Program-made: the position numbers and the translations under genes
Source of the DNA: Diplosphaera chodatii
Lineage: Eukaryota > Chlorophyta > Trebouxiophyceae > Prasiolales > Stichococcaceae
DNA length: 64,000 nt
Direction: 5' to 3'
NCBI GenBank assembly: GCA_032358165.1
Contig: JAALGY010000042.1
Coordinates: 1,426,001 to 1,490,000 of the forward strand
Notes under the pieces: model-generated
Seen by the model: the letters and a program-made list of their open reading frames with translations, nothing else
Databases searched by the model: none
Told to the model about the DNA's origin: nothing
Shown: positions 35,010 to 47,144 of the stretch, piece by piece
Layout of the letters: each line of letters starts with the position of its first letter
Position numbering within the stretch: the first letter of the stretch is position 1

Positions 35010-36235
35010 TTGATCTGGCAGGAGCTGTTGCGCAAACCGGCTGCATGAGGCGGGCTTCGACGCTGATGCGGGCTGACTCTCATCATGTATCGCCCCAATC
35101 CTGGGACGGCACACCAGAGCAGGTGCTCCGAACCTGCACAGCGGCTGTGGGCCACCGTCGATCAGGCTCAGAGATCTGCAGTGCGCGTTATGCACCTGAT
35201 CTGCTGACCGCACCCTCACGAGTTGTGCGGTGCTGACAAACCTGGCACATCCCAGCGCAGGCGTGCGCTGGCGGCTGGAGAGGTGCGCAGGTGCTGCAGG
35301 AGACAAGACAGCCAGGTGGGCGAGGTCCTGGTACATGCTGCAGGCACTGGATTCAACATCACACGAGAGTCCTGAGTGCTGTGATGGCAACGATGTGCAC
35401 GTGTCGTGACTGGGTCGTGAGCCTGTCACTCTGCGGGGTCACGTCAGTCGGTTTGTCACTCCACATCTGTTCTCAAGGCCCCTCTGATCCTCTCATTGCT
35501 GACCCCTGAGCCCCATCCTGCAGATTGGCATGCGAGCAAGCCGCTACGTGCACTGAGTGGCGCCAAGAGCGACAGGCGCAGCAGCGGCGGCTGCGCAGCA
35601 TCAGCAGCCCACACGGCGGCGGCGGCCCTGCAGCAGGGCGACAGCCGGACCGCCAGGGCGCCGCCGCTGGCGCCAGCACAGCACGGGGTAAAACAAACCA
35701 GGGCGCAGCCAGGGCTGCGGGGATGCGGCCGGCGGTCGAGCGCGTCGGCTTTGGACTGGGGCGCAGCTGCGGTGCCGGCGGCAGGGCTGTCGACGGCGAA
35801 GTGTGGCGTGCTGGCCTGCACCTTCTGCTCCCACAGTTGACGCTGGAAGACGCCTGATGGGTCTGGCTGGCAATTTGACTCTGGTCATCAGCCAGGCTGA
35901 TCTCTGGGGTGCTGCTTGTTGCGCTGCAGCGGCACCCTGAACGATGCCTCCGAATGTGATCTCCTCTCAGCATGTGTTTCTGGTAAGTTCATTTCAGCTC
36001 AGGTTAGCACGGTCTTGCTGTGGACATGCACAGACTGTATGCAGGTTTTTGTTGCAACTGTGCTCTGATCGAACAGCAAAGCAGCCCGAGGGCTGGCGAC
36101 TCTGATCATCCAGACAATCTGCCGGCCAGGTTGAAGTCGGGGTCGCGTCAGGAAGCAGCGTGCCGCTGAGCCAGGGCGGTCGACCACTGAAACCCTCGTC
36201 GCCCTCGGCCTCCCACGAGGTCAGTGCCCGCAGGT
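35010..36235 (+). pseudogene. Decayed copy of the 23578-27873 membrane-protein gene (exons 7-9, part of 11)
   Basis: Exon-7-like sequence at about 35016-35118 (ACCGGCTGCATGAGGCGGGC, then GCTGATGCGGGCT) matches 26068-26168 with indels and an altered frame. Exon-8-like sequence follows at about 35255-35345 (ACAAGACAGCCAGGTGGGCG). The intron end CTGACCCCTGAGCCCC and exon 9 follow at about 35500-35850 (CAGGCGCAGCAGCGGCGGCT). Exon-11-like sequence lies at about 36165-36220 (CCCTCGTCGCCCTCGGCCTC). Numerous substitutions and indels scramble the frame, so it cannot encode the full product. Exon 10 was not identified. Orientation and position relative to the next minus-strand NIDO gene mirror the intact pair. 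Confidence 0.78.
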
Positions 36236-36954
36236 GTCAGCTGGGCTCGCCTGACCTCAGTCGTATGGCTGCTGTGGTAGGTGTGACATGAAGCAAACAA
36301 TCGTGGCATCGTGTGTAATCCGAATCCGTAGCATGCTGTATGGCTATACGCGTCAGGCAGGCATATGTTTGCCTCTATCTCAGTCAGGGCTCACTCCCTG
36401 TTTCATGCTGTAGCTGCAGGTCACACCAGCAGATGGTGGCAGCACCAGATAAAGCAGACGAAGAAGAACAAATGAAACCTGCGTGAGCGGGGCCTGTGGC
36501 TCATTGGAGGACTGAACCACCTTGTGCCCCGACTGGCATTGCATATGGTCGCCTGCATCCAGATTTTGTTACACAGCTGCTGCATGAAGTTGATCGGAAA
36601 CCAACAATTTGCTTCCAGAGGTAATCCAATGGCCGTACAGGGCCCTACAGGGCTGCAACAAACGATCTGCTGCCAGACAGATGATGCTGAAAACAGTCCA
36701 ACGTTTGTTCAGATGCATAAATCGATCACCGCAACAGATATCAAGGTGCAACGCAGACCAAGTTGGCCAATCACCTAAACCAATTGCAAAGCATGGCAGG
36801 GTATTGCAGCATACAGGATGGATTAGCCAGCCATGCTTTGCAAGAGTTTGCTGCTACATAGCATGCTTTTGACATGTGCAAAAGGGGTCAATCCGGTGCC
36901 GTGCAAGTGATGTAGATGACCCATGAGAAGTTGCAGTTGTGCAGAAACTGCACA
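36236..36954. other. Spacer between decayed copy and NIDO paralogue B
   Basis: About 720 bases, no exon seen. AT content is higher than in the flanking genes. Confidence 0.35.
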
Positions 36955-36997
36955 TCACCACTGTACAACATTGCCGCTCTCAAGCAGGCGCCGGCCC

Positions 36998-37073
<76 letters not shown>

Positions 37074-40000
37074 TGTTGCCACCGAGGCTGACCATGTAGC
37101 TGGCAATCAGGTTTTCCAGCGTGGTCAGCGCCGACTGTATCATCTGCGCCGCCTGCTGCGCCGGCGGGTTGTTTACCAGAGCGGCGAGGTCCGCCTGTGC
37201 CGTCTGTATCTGCTGCTGCTGTTGCAGCGGCGTTGGCAGCGGCGGCGGGGCCCCCGGTGTCGGCGCGCTGGACGTCAGCACACATTATGCGGGTCAGCTT
37301 CAGTCACCACGGCGGCAGATGTAGCTGAACACGAGAATCTTGCCGAACAGGTAAGATGTTTTAAAGTAACAGCACAGCACGTACCCCTATACATACCTTT
37401 TGGCGGGTGGCGGCGGCGGCGACGGCGATCGCCGCCGCTGAAGCAGGCGGCGCCCCGTCACACCGCCACCGCTCAGGAGGCTGATGTAGTTTGCGATCAG
37501 GCTCTGCAGCGCATTCAGCGCCGACTGTATCTTCTGCTGTGCCTGAGATGCCGACGGGTTGTTGATCATCGTGGCGAGGTTCGTCTGCGCCGTCGTGATT
37601 TGCTGCTGCATTGTTGGCGGTGGAGGTGGGCGCGGCGGCGGGGGACTGCACGCACATTCCACAGGGTGAGGGTCGCCACTGGGTGCATGAGCAGATGGAG
37701 GAGGTGCATGAAGATGTCCCACTTGCCACATCTGCAGTGCGAGTCATTCATGGTACAGCACAGCAGGCACCTGGCAGGGGGTGGCGGCGACTTGGCCGGT
37801 GGTGGAGATGTAGGCGGAGGGCTGCGTGGCGGCGGCGGCTTAGCTAACGGTGGGGGAGCAGGGGATTTGGGCGGCGGTGAAGCCGGCGGCGGCAAGCCCG
37901 GGGGCGGAGACTGAAGCGGCGGAGGGAAAGCGGGCGGCTTGGGTGGCGGTGGGCCTGGGGGCGGAGATGTCAGCGGAGGCGGGGACGGAGATGGTTGGGG
38001 CGGTGGCGGGCTTGCTGCAGAGGGAGGTGGTGACCCAGGTGGCAAGGGCAGAGGGCCAGCTGCAGCGGGGGGCGGTGAGACTGGCGAAGAGGGCGGCGGG
38101 CTTGCAGAAATTGGTGGCGGCAGTGGTGGAGGGCTTGCTGCAACAGGCGGTGGCACTGGCGGCGGGCTTGCTGCGTTGGGCGGCGGCAGGGGCGGGGGGC
38201 TGAGGGGCGGGCTGCACAGGCAGACACTCTTTCTGTGAATCGGTTGCAAGGCACCCCCACTTACACTGCAGCTGGTGCCACAAACGTAGCCTGCAGCCTG
38301 CCCCGTCTTGACACATCCAGTCACACCTGGGTGGCGGCGGCACGGGCAGCGGCGGCGGGCTCAGGGGCGGGGGTGGGGTGGCTGCCGGCGGCGTCGCCGG
38401 CACGACAGTCGCGGCGGTGGTGCGGAAGCACCTGCTCCAAACACGGTTGCATCAGGGTGTCCATCTGCTGCTTGCAACGCAGCAATGTCTTCTGCACAGA
38501 CGCAAGCACCATCTTACCAGAGACCGCGAGCTCACCAGGTGCCTGGCTCGCCCATGTTGGAGCTGGCGGGCAGGCCGGTGAGGGCCGAGACGCTCTTTGA
38601 GTATGGCATCGAGTAGGCACTTGCCGCGCCATCTGTGAAGCCCTGCATCTTGCACAAGCCTTCTTCAGCATACATGGCGTCTGTGGGAGATAGATGACCT
38701 GCGAGATGACATTTGCAGGAACCATGTGGAGTGAAGGCATCGATACTGTACATCACTTCAGCAGGTCGTGGCTGCAGAAAGTGTACGTACACCGACCCAC
38801 CATCGCCGCTGCAGCAGTGTTCACAGAGTCGCTGGTGTCCCACTGGAGGCCTCCTGACGGATAGAAAAAGCAGCTGAAGCTGCTGGCAGCGTCCCACGCA
38901 ATCATGGCCTGCACCATACACCCAGCAGCGCCGTCAGACTTCAAGTGTGTGGACGCATCAGGTGGGCAGGCCACATCGGTGATGCTGCCAACAAGGCGCA
39001 TCAGGGCGGGGGGATGCGCAGCCTGCACTTACCTGGAAACTGTTGGTCTGGGCGGTGGGGGCCGCCTGTGAGCTGGGTAGCACAGTATTCCTGCGAATGT
39101 AGGGGAGTTGGCGTTGATTTGACACCAGCGGTACTCGGACATGCAATTGCCAGCATCACACACAGTCGATGGTGCAGACGCCAAGTGCCGAATGACATGT
39201 GAACAGCATGCATGTATATGAGATACGCTTGTCTATCCCTTACACCACCCACCAGGTGGCGACAAGAACCTTCTGCGGCTGGAACGCCGGGGTGAGGCTG
39301 GAGAAGCCGCGGTGGACGAGCGCTGCGGCTGCCGCGCCGTCTGCCGACTGCCCGTCGGACAGCCTGAACATGAGGTCGCCGAGGTAGTTGTAGTCGGCGT
39401 CGGTCACCGACAGGTCGATGTCGCTGAAGAAGGGCGCCACCTGCACAGCAGTTGGCGCGCTGTCAGTCTGAAGCTCTCAGGCTGAGGCCGTCTTTTGGAC
39501 GCAATGTGCATGCCTGTATCAGGTCTCAACAGCCACTAGCCCTCCACACATACGTAGCAGTGCAAGCTCGCACCATGGGGAAGTCGATCTCTGATGCAAA
39601 GGTGCTGGGGTCGTACGGCCAGATGGCCGCCTGGAGCCCGACGAACCCGTTCTCGTTGATGTACGCGGAGGTTCGTGCGGCGCCCAGCAGCGGCATGGCG
39701 GGCGTGCCGAGGTCTCCAACATCCTGCGCGCACAGCCAGACGCAGTGTTTAACAGGTTGGATCCAAGCCACCCGACCCTGTGCCAGATGGTCATGTCACC
39801 GACACCACGAGCTGCGCTGCACATGCAGGTGGTGAGTCATGCCAAGGGCTGCAACGCTGAGCAAATGCATGGCGAGATCTGACAGCCGCATTGGCGCACG
39901 TGATCAATGGGGTATCCCTTCTCCGGGAAGAAGTCGCCGTGCTCGACCACGCTGTAGTCGCCGGCGCCGTCGCCGAACGGCAGCGCCGAAGGCGGCCAGG

Positions 40001-40085
40001 CCTGCGCCCGTGCGCCCGGTGCGGCGCAGGCTGCGAACATGACGGCCAGGGTCAGCGCTGCCGCCGCCGGCACGATGCGCCGCAT
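36955..40085 (-). CDS. NIDO-domain proline-rich extracellular protein, paralogue B
   Basis: Exons: 40085-39900, 39723-39574, 39440-39253, 39090-39033, 38908-38797, 38680-38536, 38431-38327, 38211-37771, 37645-37397 and 37267-36955; 648 aa, all phases consistent. Signal peptide MRRIVPAAAALTLAVMFAA (an in-frame ATG at 40130 adds 15 residues). NIDO-like blocks in the same order as paralogue A: LPFGDGAGDYSVVEHGDFF, ARTSAYINENGFVGLQ, VAPFFSDIDLS, KVLVATW, AQTNSFQ, SFSCFFYPSGGLQW, FTDGAASAYSMPYSK, and MGEPGTW. The stalk is shorter and richer in Ala/Ser spacers. The first helical module has QQQITTAQTNLATMINN and ends GRRLLQRRRS. The terminal module has AQADLAALVNN, LENLIASYMVSLGG, an Asn-Gly run and GRRLL. 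The donor after NTAAAAMV uses a weaker GT than the adjacent gtgggt, as frame requires. Likely secreted to the wall or matrix. Confidence 0.82.
37001..37080 (-). repeat. (GGCAAC)n hexanucleotide array encoding Asn-Gly run
   Basis: About thirteen tandem GTTGCC units (plus strand) within the last exon of NIDO paralogue B, coding a hydrophilic (NG)n linker. Expected to vary in length between strains. Confidence 0.92.
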
Positions 40086-42325
40086 ACTGCGCGGCTGCTG
40101 TGGCGGCGTGGCTGCGATCACTGCTGGCAAGCTGGGAGCTGGTCAACGCAGCTGTGCAGCCGCAGTTGCAGGTCTGCCGCCCTATTATCTGGGGAAGTGG
40201 TCCTGCAGCAAACGGGACCCGAGGATCGTCAGTGGTAGTGTCACACACAGCCCATGAGAGGTTCTCCCGCAAGGCAGGAGCAGGTCCTCCCCGCAGGCTG
40301 CCCACAAACGGGCTACCTGAAGCACGCTGCAACGACATGGCGCCAACGGAGCACGGTTTCGCGGATGCATGGTGTCAAGACAACGCCCGAGCCGGCTGCA
40401 GATAGTCGCAGCACCTTCGCTCGCAGCCGGCTGCTGGCAGATACAGCCTCGCCAGAACCGCAGGCTAGGCTGTGCAAGCAGCGTGCGCGCGCGCATCGCA
40501 CACTATCAGCCAAAAAGGCAAAGGCGATATGCAAGGGTCACACGTGCGACTCTCGAGATGGCAGCTCTGCCGTGCGCGCACGACGCATCGATCAGCTGGC
40601 CAGCCACCACAACAGGGACCAGCAGCCACGCTAACAACCGAGAGATCAATCCGCGGCCCCCAGTGATGGTACCGGGACGGTATAACAGCGGCACTGTCTG
40701 ACAGCATAGGCATGCGTTGGTCGCGTCACATACATAGCCAACGTGCAGAGCAACAGTGAGGTGTGGCGTCAGCAGTACACCTACCAGGCCGACGACGCTT
40801 GCACACAGCTTGCGACCTGGCTAGCAAACGGCATTAGACCAGCAAATACGTCAATGTGGATCACCTGGTGGCTGCCTGCGCCGAGCGGGCGGCTGACGGG
40901 TGCACGGCTCACAGACTAGCAAGAGCGGAGGTCACGACACCGCTGTTGCAGGGCGGGAGCTGCTGTCGACGGCGCAGAAAGTTACTGTGTCTCAATGTGA
41001 AACATGCAGGAGCTTGCAAACTGGTAAGTGTGTAAACATTGCTACACATACGCCACCCTGCGGTCGGTATCCCGCTGTACGGGACCTGCAGGACGCTGTA
41101 CCTCGAAGCGGATCCGCACACAGAGAAGACCTCGAACTGTTGGGCGGCAGCCCCTTCTTCCCGCGCGCCAGCCCAGTGGGGATGAAGGTCTCTTACAAAT
41201 GCTGACGAGGCCGTTTGCCCGTCTGCAAACCTTAAGGATCGCGGTTATGTTGCACGCGAACTGCAGGGATCGGGCACATGGGGGAATCTGCAAGCTGTGC
41301 CCGCGCCCCCTGGCGTCCTGCCTACACTGTGCGGACTGCAGAACAGTTTCCAATGACTGGATTCTGGCATGAGGTGCAAATGCAGCTGCGAAGGCGGCAT
41401 CATTGGGCATGCGCCACTTTGCCGTGCGCCGCATCACCTGCTGGTGCAGCCATCCAGTTAGTCACCCCTTTGATTTATAAATTCCACATGATCAATACTA
41501 CAGGACAGCAACATGCAACTTGCTGCGCCGTTGCTGCGTCGGACGTGAGGATGGACGGCTGCTGTCGTGTGGCGGCATCACTGCGGCGCATCACATGCTG
41601 AGCCATCAGCCACTGTATCGTGTGCGTGGAACAGGAGGCAGTGTGTTGTATGTTTGGTTCTATCGGATTCTACTCCACCCAGCTGCAGTCTGCCAGGCTT
41701 GAGTCATCTTGGAGCAGTCAGTATGCATGTGCCGCCTCTCACGTCATCATGCGCCTGTGAGTGAGGTCAGCTGCGATGTGTTGCGCACGGTAGGAAGACA
41801 ACTGACTGAGTGCTCCCAGTACTACTGGGATACTTGCTCACTAGACTTCGCATTGCAGCTCTCTCACTGTGATGCCACATCTGGAACAAAGCGGCGGCAT
41901 TGCAGTCAGCGCAGGTACGAAGTGGGTGTCATGCAGCTGTGATCATCCTGCAATGCGTGGTTCGGGTGGCATGCTGCTGGCATGCTGCTGGTTTTATTGC
42001 ACAGCTGTCGCGTCTCCTCCACGGTCATCAAGGTTGTCGGTTTACTGAACGATACCATACCGATGGAACCCAATGCGAAGCAAACCACTGTACCCTCAAG
42101 CACACAGCAAGGAAAACTAGATCAAATTGAAAAACCGAACAAGATAGCTACTGGTGATGGCCCTTTGCTGGAACCTGATGTGACAAACCACATACAGCAA
42201 TGTGCTGCCGCCGGGAGCAGCCTGATATGTGCACCTCTCCATCCTGACGATCATGGACAGCCTTCAACTGTTGACTGTTTGCAGTGCGCGACAACGACCC
42301 GACTCCATGCTGCTGCTGAACCGCG
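40086..42325. other. Intergenic region between NIDO paralogues B and C
   Basis: About 2.2 kb, no gene recognised and no copy of the membrane-protein gene detected by eye, unlike the A-B interval. It should contain the promoter of paralogue B. Confidence 0.4.
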
Positions 42326-45300
42326 TCACTTGTTCGAGAGCAGCTTGCGGCCAAACCACCCATTGTCGTTGTTGCTGTTGCTGCCCCCGAAGCCCCCCAA
42401 AAGCTTCTTGAGCAGGGCTGCCAGTGCGTCCAGCGCCGCCTGTATCTGCTGCTGCTGAATCTGCTGCGGCGTCAGCGGCGGGGGCGGGCGGGGTTGCGGC
42501 GGGCTGGGGGGCGTTGGGCTGACATTGCACAGTACAACAGCGTCAGCGGTGGCACTGCTTGCACCACAAAGCACGATGCGCAGACAGCACCTAGGCAGCA
42601 TGTATGATGTGCTACAGTGCATGGCATTACACTCACCTTGGGGGACGTGGCGGCGGTGGCCTGGGCGGCGGCGGCGGCGGCGATTTGGGGGGCGGGCTGG
42701 GCGGCGGGGGCGGAGGCGACTTTGGTGGTGGTGATGGCGGCGGCGGAGGCGACTTTGGGGGCGGGCTTGGCGGTGGGGGAGGGGGCGACTTTGGCGGCGG
42801 CGGCGGCGGCGGGCTGGGCGGCGGCGGAAGGGGTGGCGAGGGCGGTGGGCTAAGGGGTGGCGAGGGTGGTGGTGGTGACGGCGGGTTGGGCGTCGGTGAC
42901 TGCGGGGGGCTGGGCGGCGGGGACTGCGGCGGCGGACTGGGCGGCGCTGACAGCGGTGGGCTGGGCGGGGGGCTCGTAGGCGGAGGGCTGGGCGGCGGCG
43001 ACAGTGGTGAACTGGGCGGAGGGGACAGCGGTGGGTTTGGGGGCGGTAACTGCGGTGGTGGGCTGGGCGGTGATGATATTGGGGGGCTGGGCGGCGGTGA
43101 CTGCGGTGGTGGACTGGGCGGCGGTGAGAGCGTCAAGCTGGGCGGCGGGCTCACAGGCGGAGGGCTGCATTTCAAGATCGCGGGAGATGAGACTCCATCA
43201 GAGAACGAGATCTAGAACAGAGCGGGACATGCATTGCACTTGCACGCGCATTTGAACCACCATGCAGACCACAAGCACAAGCAGGCCCATGGGGCGCTTG
43301 TGGCTGCTGCTTTTGATGGCTGCACAGGGAGAAGTACCGAGGAATGCTGGCCACCTGGGGGGTGGCTGCGGCGGGGGCGATGGCGGGGTCTCGGGAGGCG
43401 GGCTTGCTGTCCTCAGCTCCAGCGGGGGGCTGGGCGGCGGCACAGGCGGCGGCACGGGCGGCGGGCTGGCTGATGACACAGGCGGCGGGCTGGGGGGCGG
43501 AACGGGCGGGGGGCTGGGGGGCGGGTTGGAAGGCGGCGGGCTGGGCGGCGGCATCGGCGGCGGGCTCGGGTTGGAAGGCGGCGGGCTGGGCGGCGGCATC
43601 GGCGGAGGGCTGGGTGGCGGGTTGGAAGGCGGCGGGCTGGGCGGCGGGGAAGGCGGCGGGCTCGGGTTGGAAGGCGGCGGGCTGGGCGGCGGCATCGGCG
43701 GAGGGCTGGGTGGCGGGTTGGAAGGCGGCGGGCTGGGCGGCGGCATCGGCGGCGGGCTCGGGTTGGAAGGCGGCGGGCTGGGCGGCGGCATCGGCGGAGG
43801 GCTGGGTGGCGGGTTGGAAGGCGGCGGGCTGGGCGGCGGCATCGGCGGCGGGCTCGGGTTGGAAGGCGGCGGGCTGGGCGGCGGCATCGGCGGAGGGCTG
43901 GGTGGCGGGTTGGAAGGCGGCGGGCTGGGCGGCGGCATCGGCGGCGGGCTCGGGTTGGAAGGTGGCGGGCTGGGCGGCGGCATCGGCGGAGGGCTGGGTG
44001 GCGGGCTGGAAGGCGGCGGGCTGGGCGGCGGCATCGGCGGCGGGCTCGGGTTGGAAGGTGGCGGGCTGGGCGGCGGCATCGGCGGAGGGCTTGGTGGCGG
44101 GCTGGAAGGCGGCGGGCTGGGCGGCGGCATCGGCGGCGGGCTTGGTGGCGGGCTGGAAGGCGGCGGGCTGGGCGGCGGCATCGGCGGCGGGCTTGGGTTG
44201 GAAGGCGGCGGTGGTGAGCTTGGCGGCGGTGTCCCGGGCGTGATGCCGTTGTCGACGCGGAAGCACCTGATCAGAAGGCGAGGGTTCAGGATCGGTCTGC
44301 TCCGCAGCCACGTAACACAGCAGGTTGATGCCTGAGAGGCACTGCGGCTCACCAGGTGCCAGGCTCATCGATGTTCGAGTTGGTCATGAGGCCGAGGTAG
44401 CCTGTGGGACCCGTGGAGTATGGCTGGAGCTTGTAAAAGATGCCTGCAGCACTGTCTGGAGTGAAACCCTGCGGTCGAACAGCGCCCTATACTTGAATGT
44501 TGTCGTCTGCTGTGCTGATTGCAGGAGCTGAGGCAGACATGCAAGCGGGGGTTCAGTAGCTTCACAGGAGTACATCAGCGAACCATCAGCAGTTACCTCA
44601 ACTGCTGCGACGCCGTTCATGGTGCTGCTGTTGGCCCACTGCAGGCCGCCCGCCGGGTAGAAGAAGCAGCTGAAGGTGTTGACCAGGTCCCACGCGAGCA
44701 TCACCTGTGGCATGCAGGTGGTAACCCGTCAGCCCTGCAGCCTGTCGCGGCATCTCTCTGACCACAACAGGCGGCATCTCTCCGACCACAAGTCCTCCGC
44801 CAGGCGACACAGTAAAACGAGCACCCCTGGCGTCAACCTGCACCTGAAAGGTGTTGGTCGTGTTGTATGGCACCGGCGGCTCGTAGTCGTACTTGCCAGG
44901 CAGCACAGAGTTCCTGCAACGGGTGGTTGAATGACGTGGGCATGTCCTCAGCCATCAACAGCCATGCGATTGCGAATGCCAAATAGTGCTTTAGCGAAGC
45001 CTGCGGCAGCGCTCTTCTGCCGCGCATGACTCACCAGGTGGCGACCAGCACCGACTTCGGCTGGAAGGACGTGAACTGGCCGGCGGAAAAGGCGCGGTGC
45101 ACCAGCGAGGCCGCCGCGTCGGCGTCCGCCGACGGGCCGACCGACAGCCGGAACGTGAGGTCGCCGGCGTACTCGCCGCCGGCGTCGGTCGCCAGCAGGC
45201 TGACGTCGCTGTAGAAGGGCGCCACCTGCGCCCCGGAAGAAGGAGGTCGCTGCATCCAGACCCCTGCAGGAGAGCGCCGGCTGGCGGGCAGCCGAGGTTG

Positions 45301-45866
45301 CAGCACATACACGCCAGCCGCGCAGCAACCACAACAAAAGCGTGCACGCACCTTGGGAACGCCGTCGCCCTCTGTTCCGAAGGCGGCGGGGTTGTACGGG
45401 TACGTCGTGTAGTCGTATGCCACGTAGCCGTTGTCTGAAACCAGCGCCATGCTTCTGGCCGCCCCATAGAAGGTCATGGGGTTGTCGGAGATGTCGACCT
45501 GCGGAGGCAGACGCAATGTCAAGTGCGCAGCTGACCCCATGGTGCGCCTGCCTGACAGTGAGGGCTTCTGGAAGCTGGCCAGCTGCGTACGTGGAGGCGC
45601 ATGGCTCGCGTGGCAGACATCGCATGCATTGGAGGTGCAGGGCAGCAGGGCCGGTGCACCTGCCACCCCGCGTCGTCCCTCTGGTCGCCCATCTCGGCCA
45701 CGCTGGTGTCGCCGGCGGCGTCCCCGTACCGGAAGGCGGACGCCGGCCAGGAGGACGCGCGCGCGCGGGGTGCAGCGCCGACAGCCAGCAGTGTCAGCAG
45801 GGTCTGCAGCGCCGCCGCGGCCACCCTGGACTGGCGGCCGGCTGGCATGTGGTGCCGCTGCTGCAT
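42326..45866 (-). CDS. NIDO-domain proline-rich extracellular protein, paralogue C
   Basis: Exons: 45866-45660, 45498-45352, 45225-45035, 44913-44844, 44704-44597, 44486-44353, 44266-43355, 43164-42637 and 42518-42326; 829 aa, all phases consistent. The leader is hydrophobic (ALQTLLTLLAVGAAPRARA; Met 45866 or 45848). The NIDO-like ectodomain is the most diverged of the three: FRYGDAAGDTSVAEMGDQ, ARSMALVSDNGYVAYD, VAPFYSDVSLLA, SVLVATW, NTTNTFQ, TFSCFFYPAGGLQW, GFTPDSAAGIF, and IDEPGTW. WCFRVDNGITPGTPPP leads into two large stalk exons, the first a 96-bp higher-order repeat, the second of SPPPSPPPx and KSPPPPPP type. One short terminal helical module remains (QIQQQQIQAALDALAALLKK) and ends FGRKLLSNK, echoing the GRRLL motif of A and B. 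Likely secreted. Confidence 0.82.
43485..44215 (-). repeat. 96-bp higher-order repeat of SPPPSNPSPPPMPPP units
   Basis: Two alternating sub-units, NPSPPPMPPPSPPPS and NPPPSPPPMPPPSPPPS, form a 32-residue (96-bp) higher-order unit repeated about seven times with near-identical DNA. Low divergence suggests recent expansion or homogenisation. Confidence 0.85.
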
Positions 45867-46914
45867 GGCTGCTGCGGCTGTGCCACCTGCTGACGGTCGG
45901 TCTGCGCCGATGGCCTGAAGCGCTTCCGGGGTGTAGACGCCTGCGAGCAGCAGCCGAGGCGGCAGGGGATTAGTCAGAGGCGTGGGTAGTACAGGTGTGA
46001 CTCGCACGAGTGCCACTTGGTGCAAGGTCGGGTACCCCTACGGCACTGCCGCGAGGCGGCCGCCCTCAAGCCGCCCAACCAGCCGCAGTGTACACGAGCG
46101 AAGTGGCTGAAGCAACCTTTGGCCTGTGGGACCTGGCAGATAGTCGGGAGAGACCTGGCTGCTAGCTGTCCGATGCACAACAGGCGGGTGCGAGGAGTGC
46201 GCCGCAGCGGACGGGCCCCGGCATTCGGAAGCAGTGTATCATAGTGCTGCGCTACGAAGCAGACGCACGCGTGGTCGTGTCAGCCACTTGGCTGGCATCC
46301 CGCAGTGATCGCTGCCTAGGTACAAGGCACCAGCGTGTGCATGCCACCAGGAAGCCGCCAGACTCGCGCTGCCGAGCTGCAGACGGCTTGGAAGAGCAGC
46401 CGTGGGGCTTAAAATGCAACGAGCCCGGCTGGCGGCACCTTGGACGGCAGGATCTCGACCTATCTGCCTGCTAGCTGGGGCAACCTGAGGCAAGTGCAGT
46501 TGCGCACCTGGCCGCGGAACACGTCGCTCAGCTCAGCACTGGGCAGGCAGAGGGTCTCTATGGGCGTCAGCAGTAGAGTAAGCTCTGTCGCGGTGCGCGG
46601 GCAGCTAAAAACGGAGGTCGTGTCGACCGCCAAAAGCGTGACGGCTGCTGATAGGTTAGCGGAGACTGTGCGGGAGGAAGGGCTGCCGACTTGATGAGTG
46701 AGGTGTGACTCAATATGAAATCAAACACTGGCAGGACTGGCAGCAGCGGATCTGACTATCTGAGCGGCGCCTGCGACTGGCGTGTGCCTGGAGGGTTTCA
46801 GAGGTGTACTGCACAGGGGGACGCGGTACTGCCATTTTTCGCCAGGCGTGGTTTCCGTCTCCCCGTTGGTGTTTTGGCCAGATCCGAACAACGCTCGGCC
46901 TCACCTGCATTGCT
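45867..46914. other. Upstream region of NIDO paralogue C
   Basis: About 1 kb without a recognised exon. Confidence 0.35.
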
Positions 46915-47144
46915 TGAGGCTCAGCGTGCCGCCGTTCTGCAGCCGACGGCAGCCTGTTGGGGCTCAGCGCCAGCCCGGTACAGGCCTTTGCATCTGCCGC
47001 GCCAGCCGCGGCAGCTTGCTGTCGGAGGCTGATTCGCCGCTCCTGCAGCTCGTACAACAGCGGGAGGTTCTGACCTCGAATCTGGTCCACAAGCATGACC
47101 GTCGACAGCATGATGTCGGCTGCTGCACCCCAGATCTGCCACAT
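46915..47144 (-). other. Possible exon of a CoA-pyrophosphatase-type Nudix protein (fragment)
   Basis: MWQIWGAAADIMLSTVMLVD, then LPLLYELQERRISLRQQ, framed by an AG acceptor and a gtgagg donor at 46914. It resembles the C-terminal IWGLTA-type block of peroxisomal CoA diphosphatases. A second weak hint on the same strand at about 48205-48120 (KLVTVLSSMISYHDCVVALP) fits the segment after a Nudix box. No Nudix box itself was found between or upstream, so this may be a remnant, an incomplete model or chance. Confidence 0.25.

Noticed and set aside
43262..44335. 357-codon Gly-rich ORF on the plus strand
   Set aside because: Antisense of the 96-bp Pro-rich repeat exon of NIDO C.
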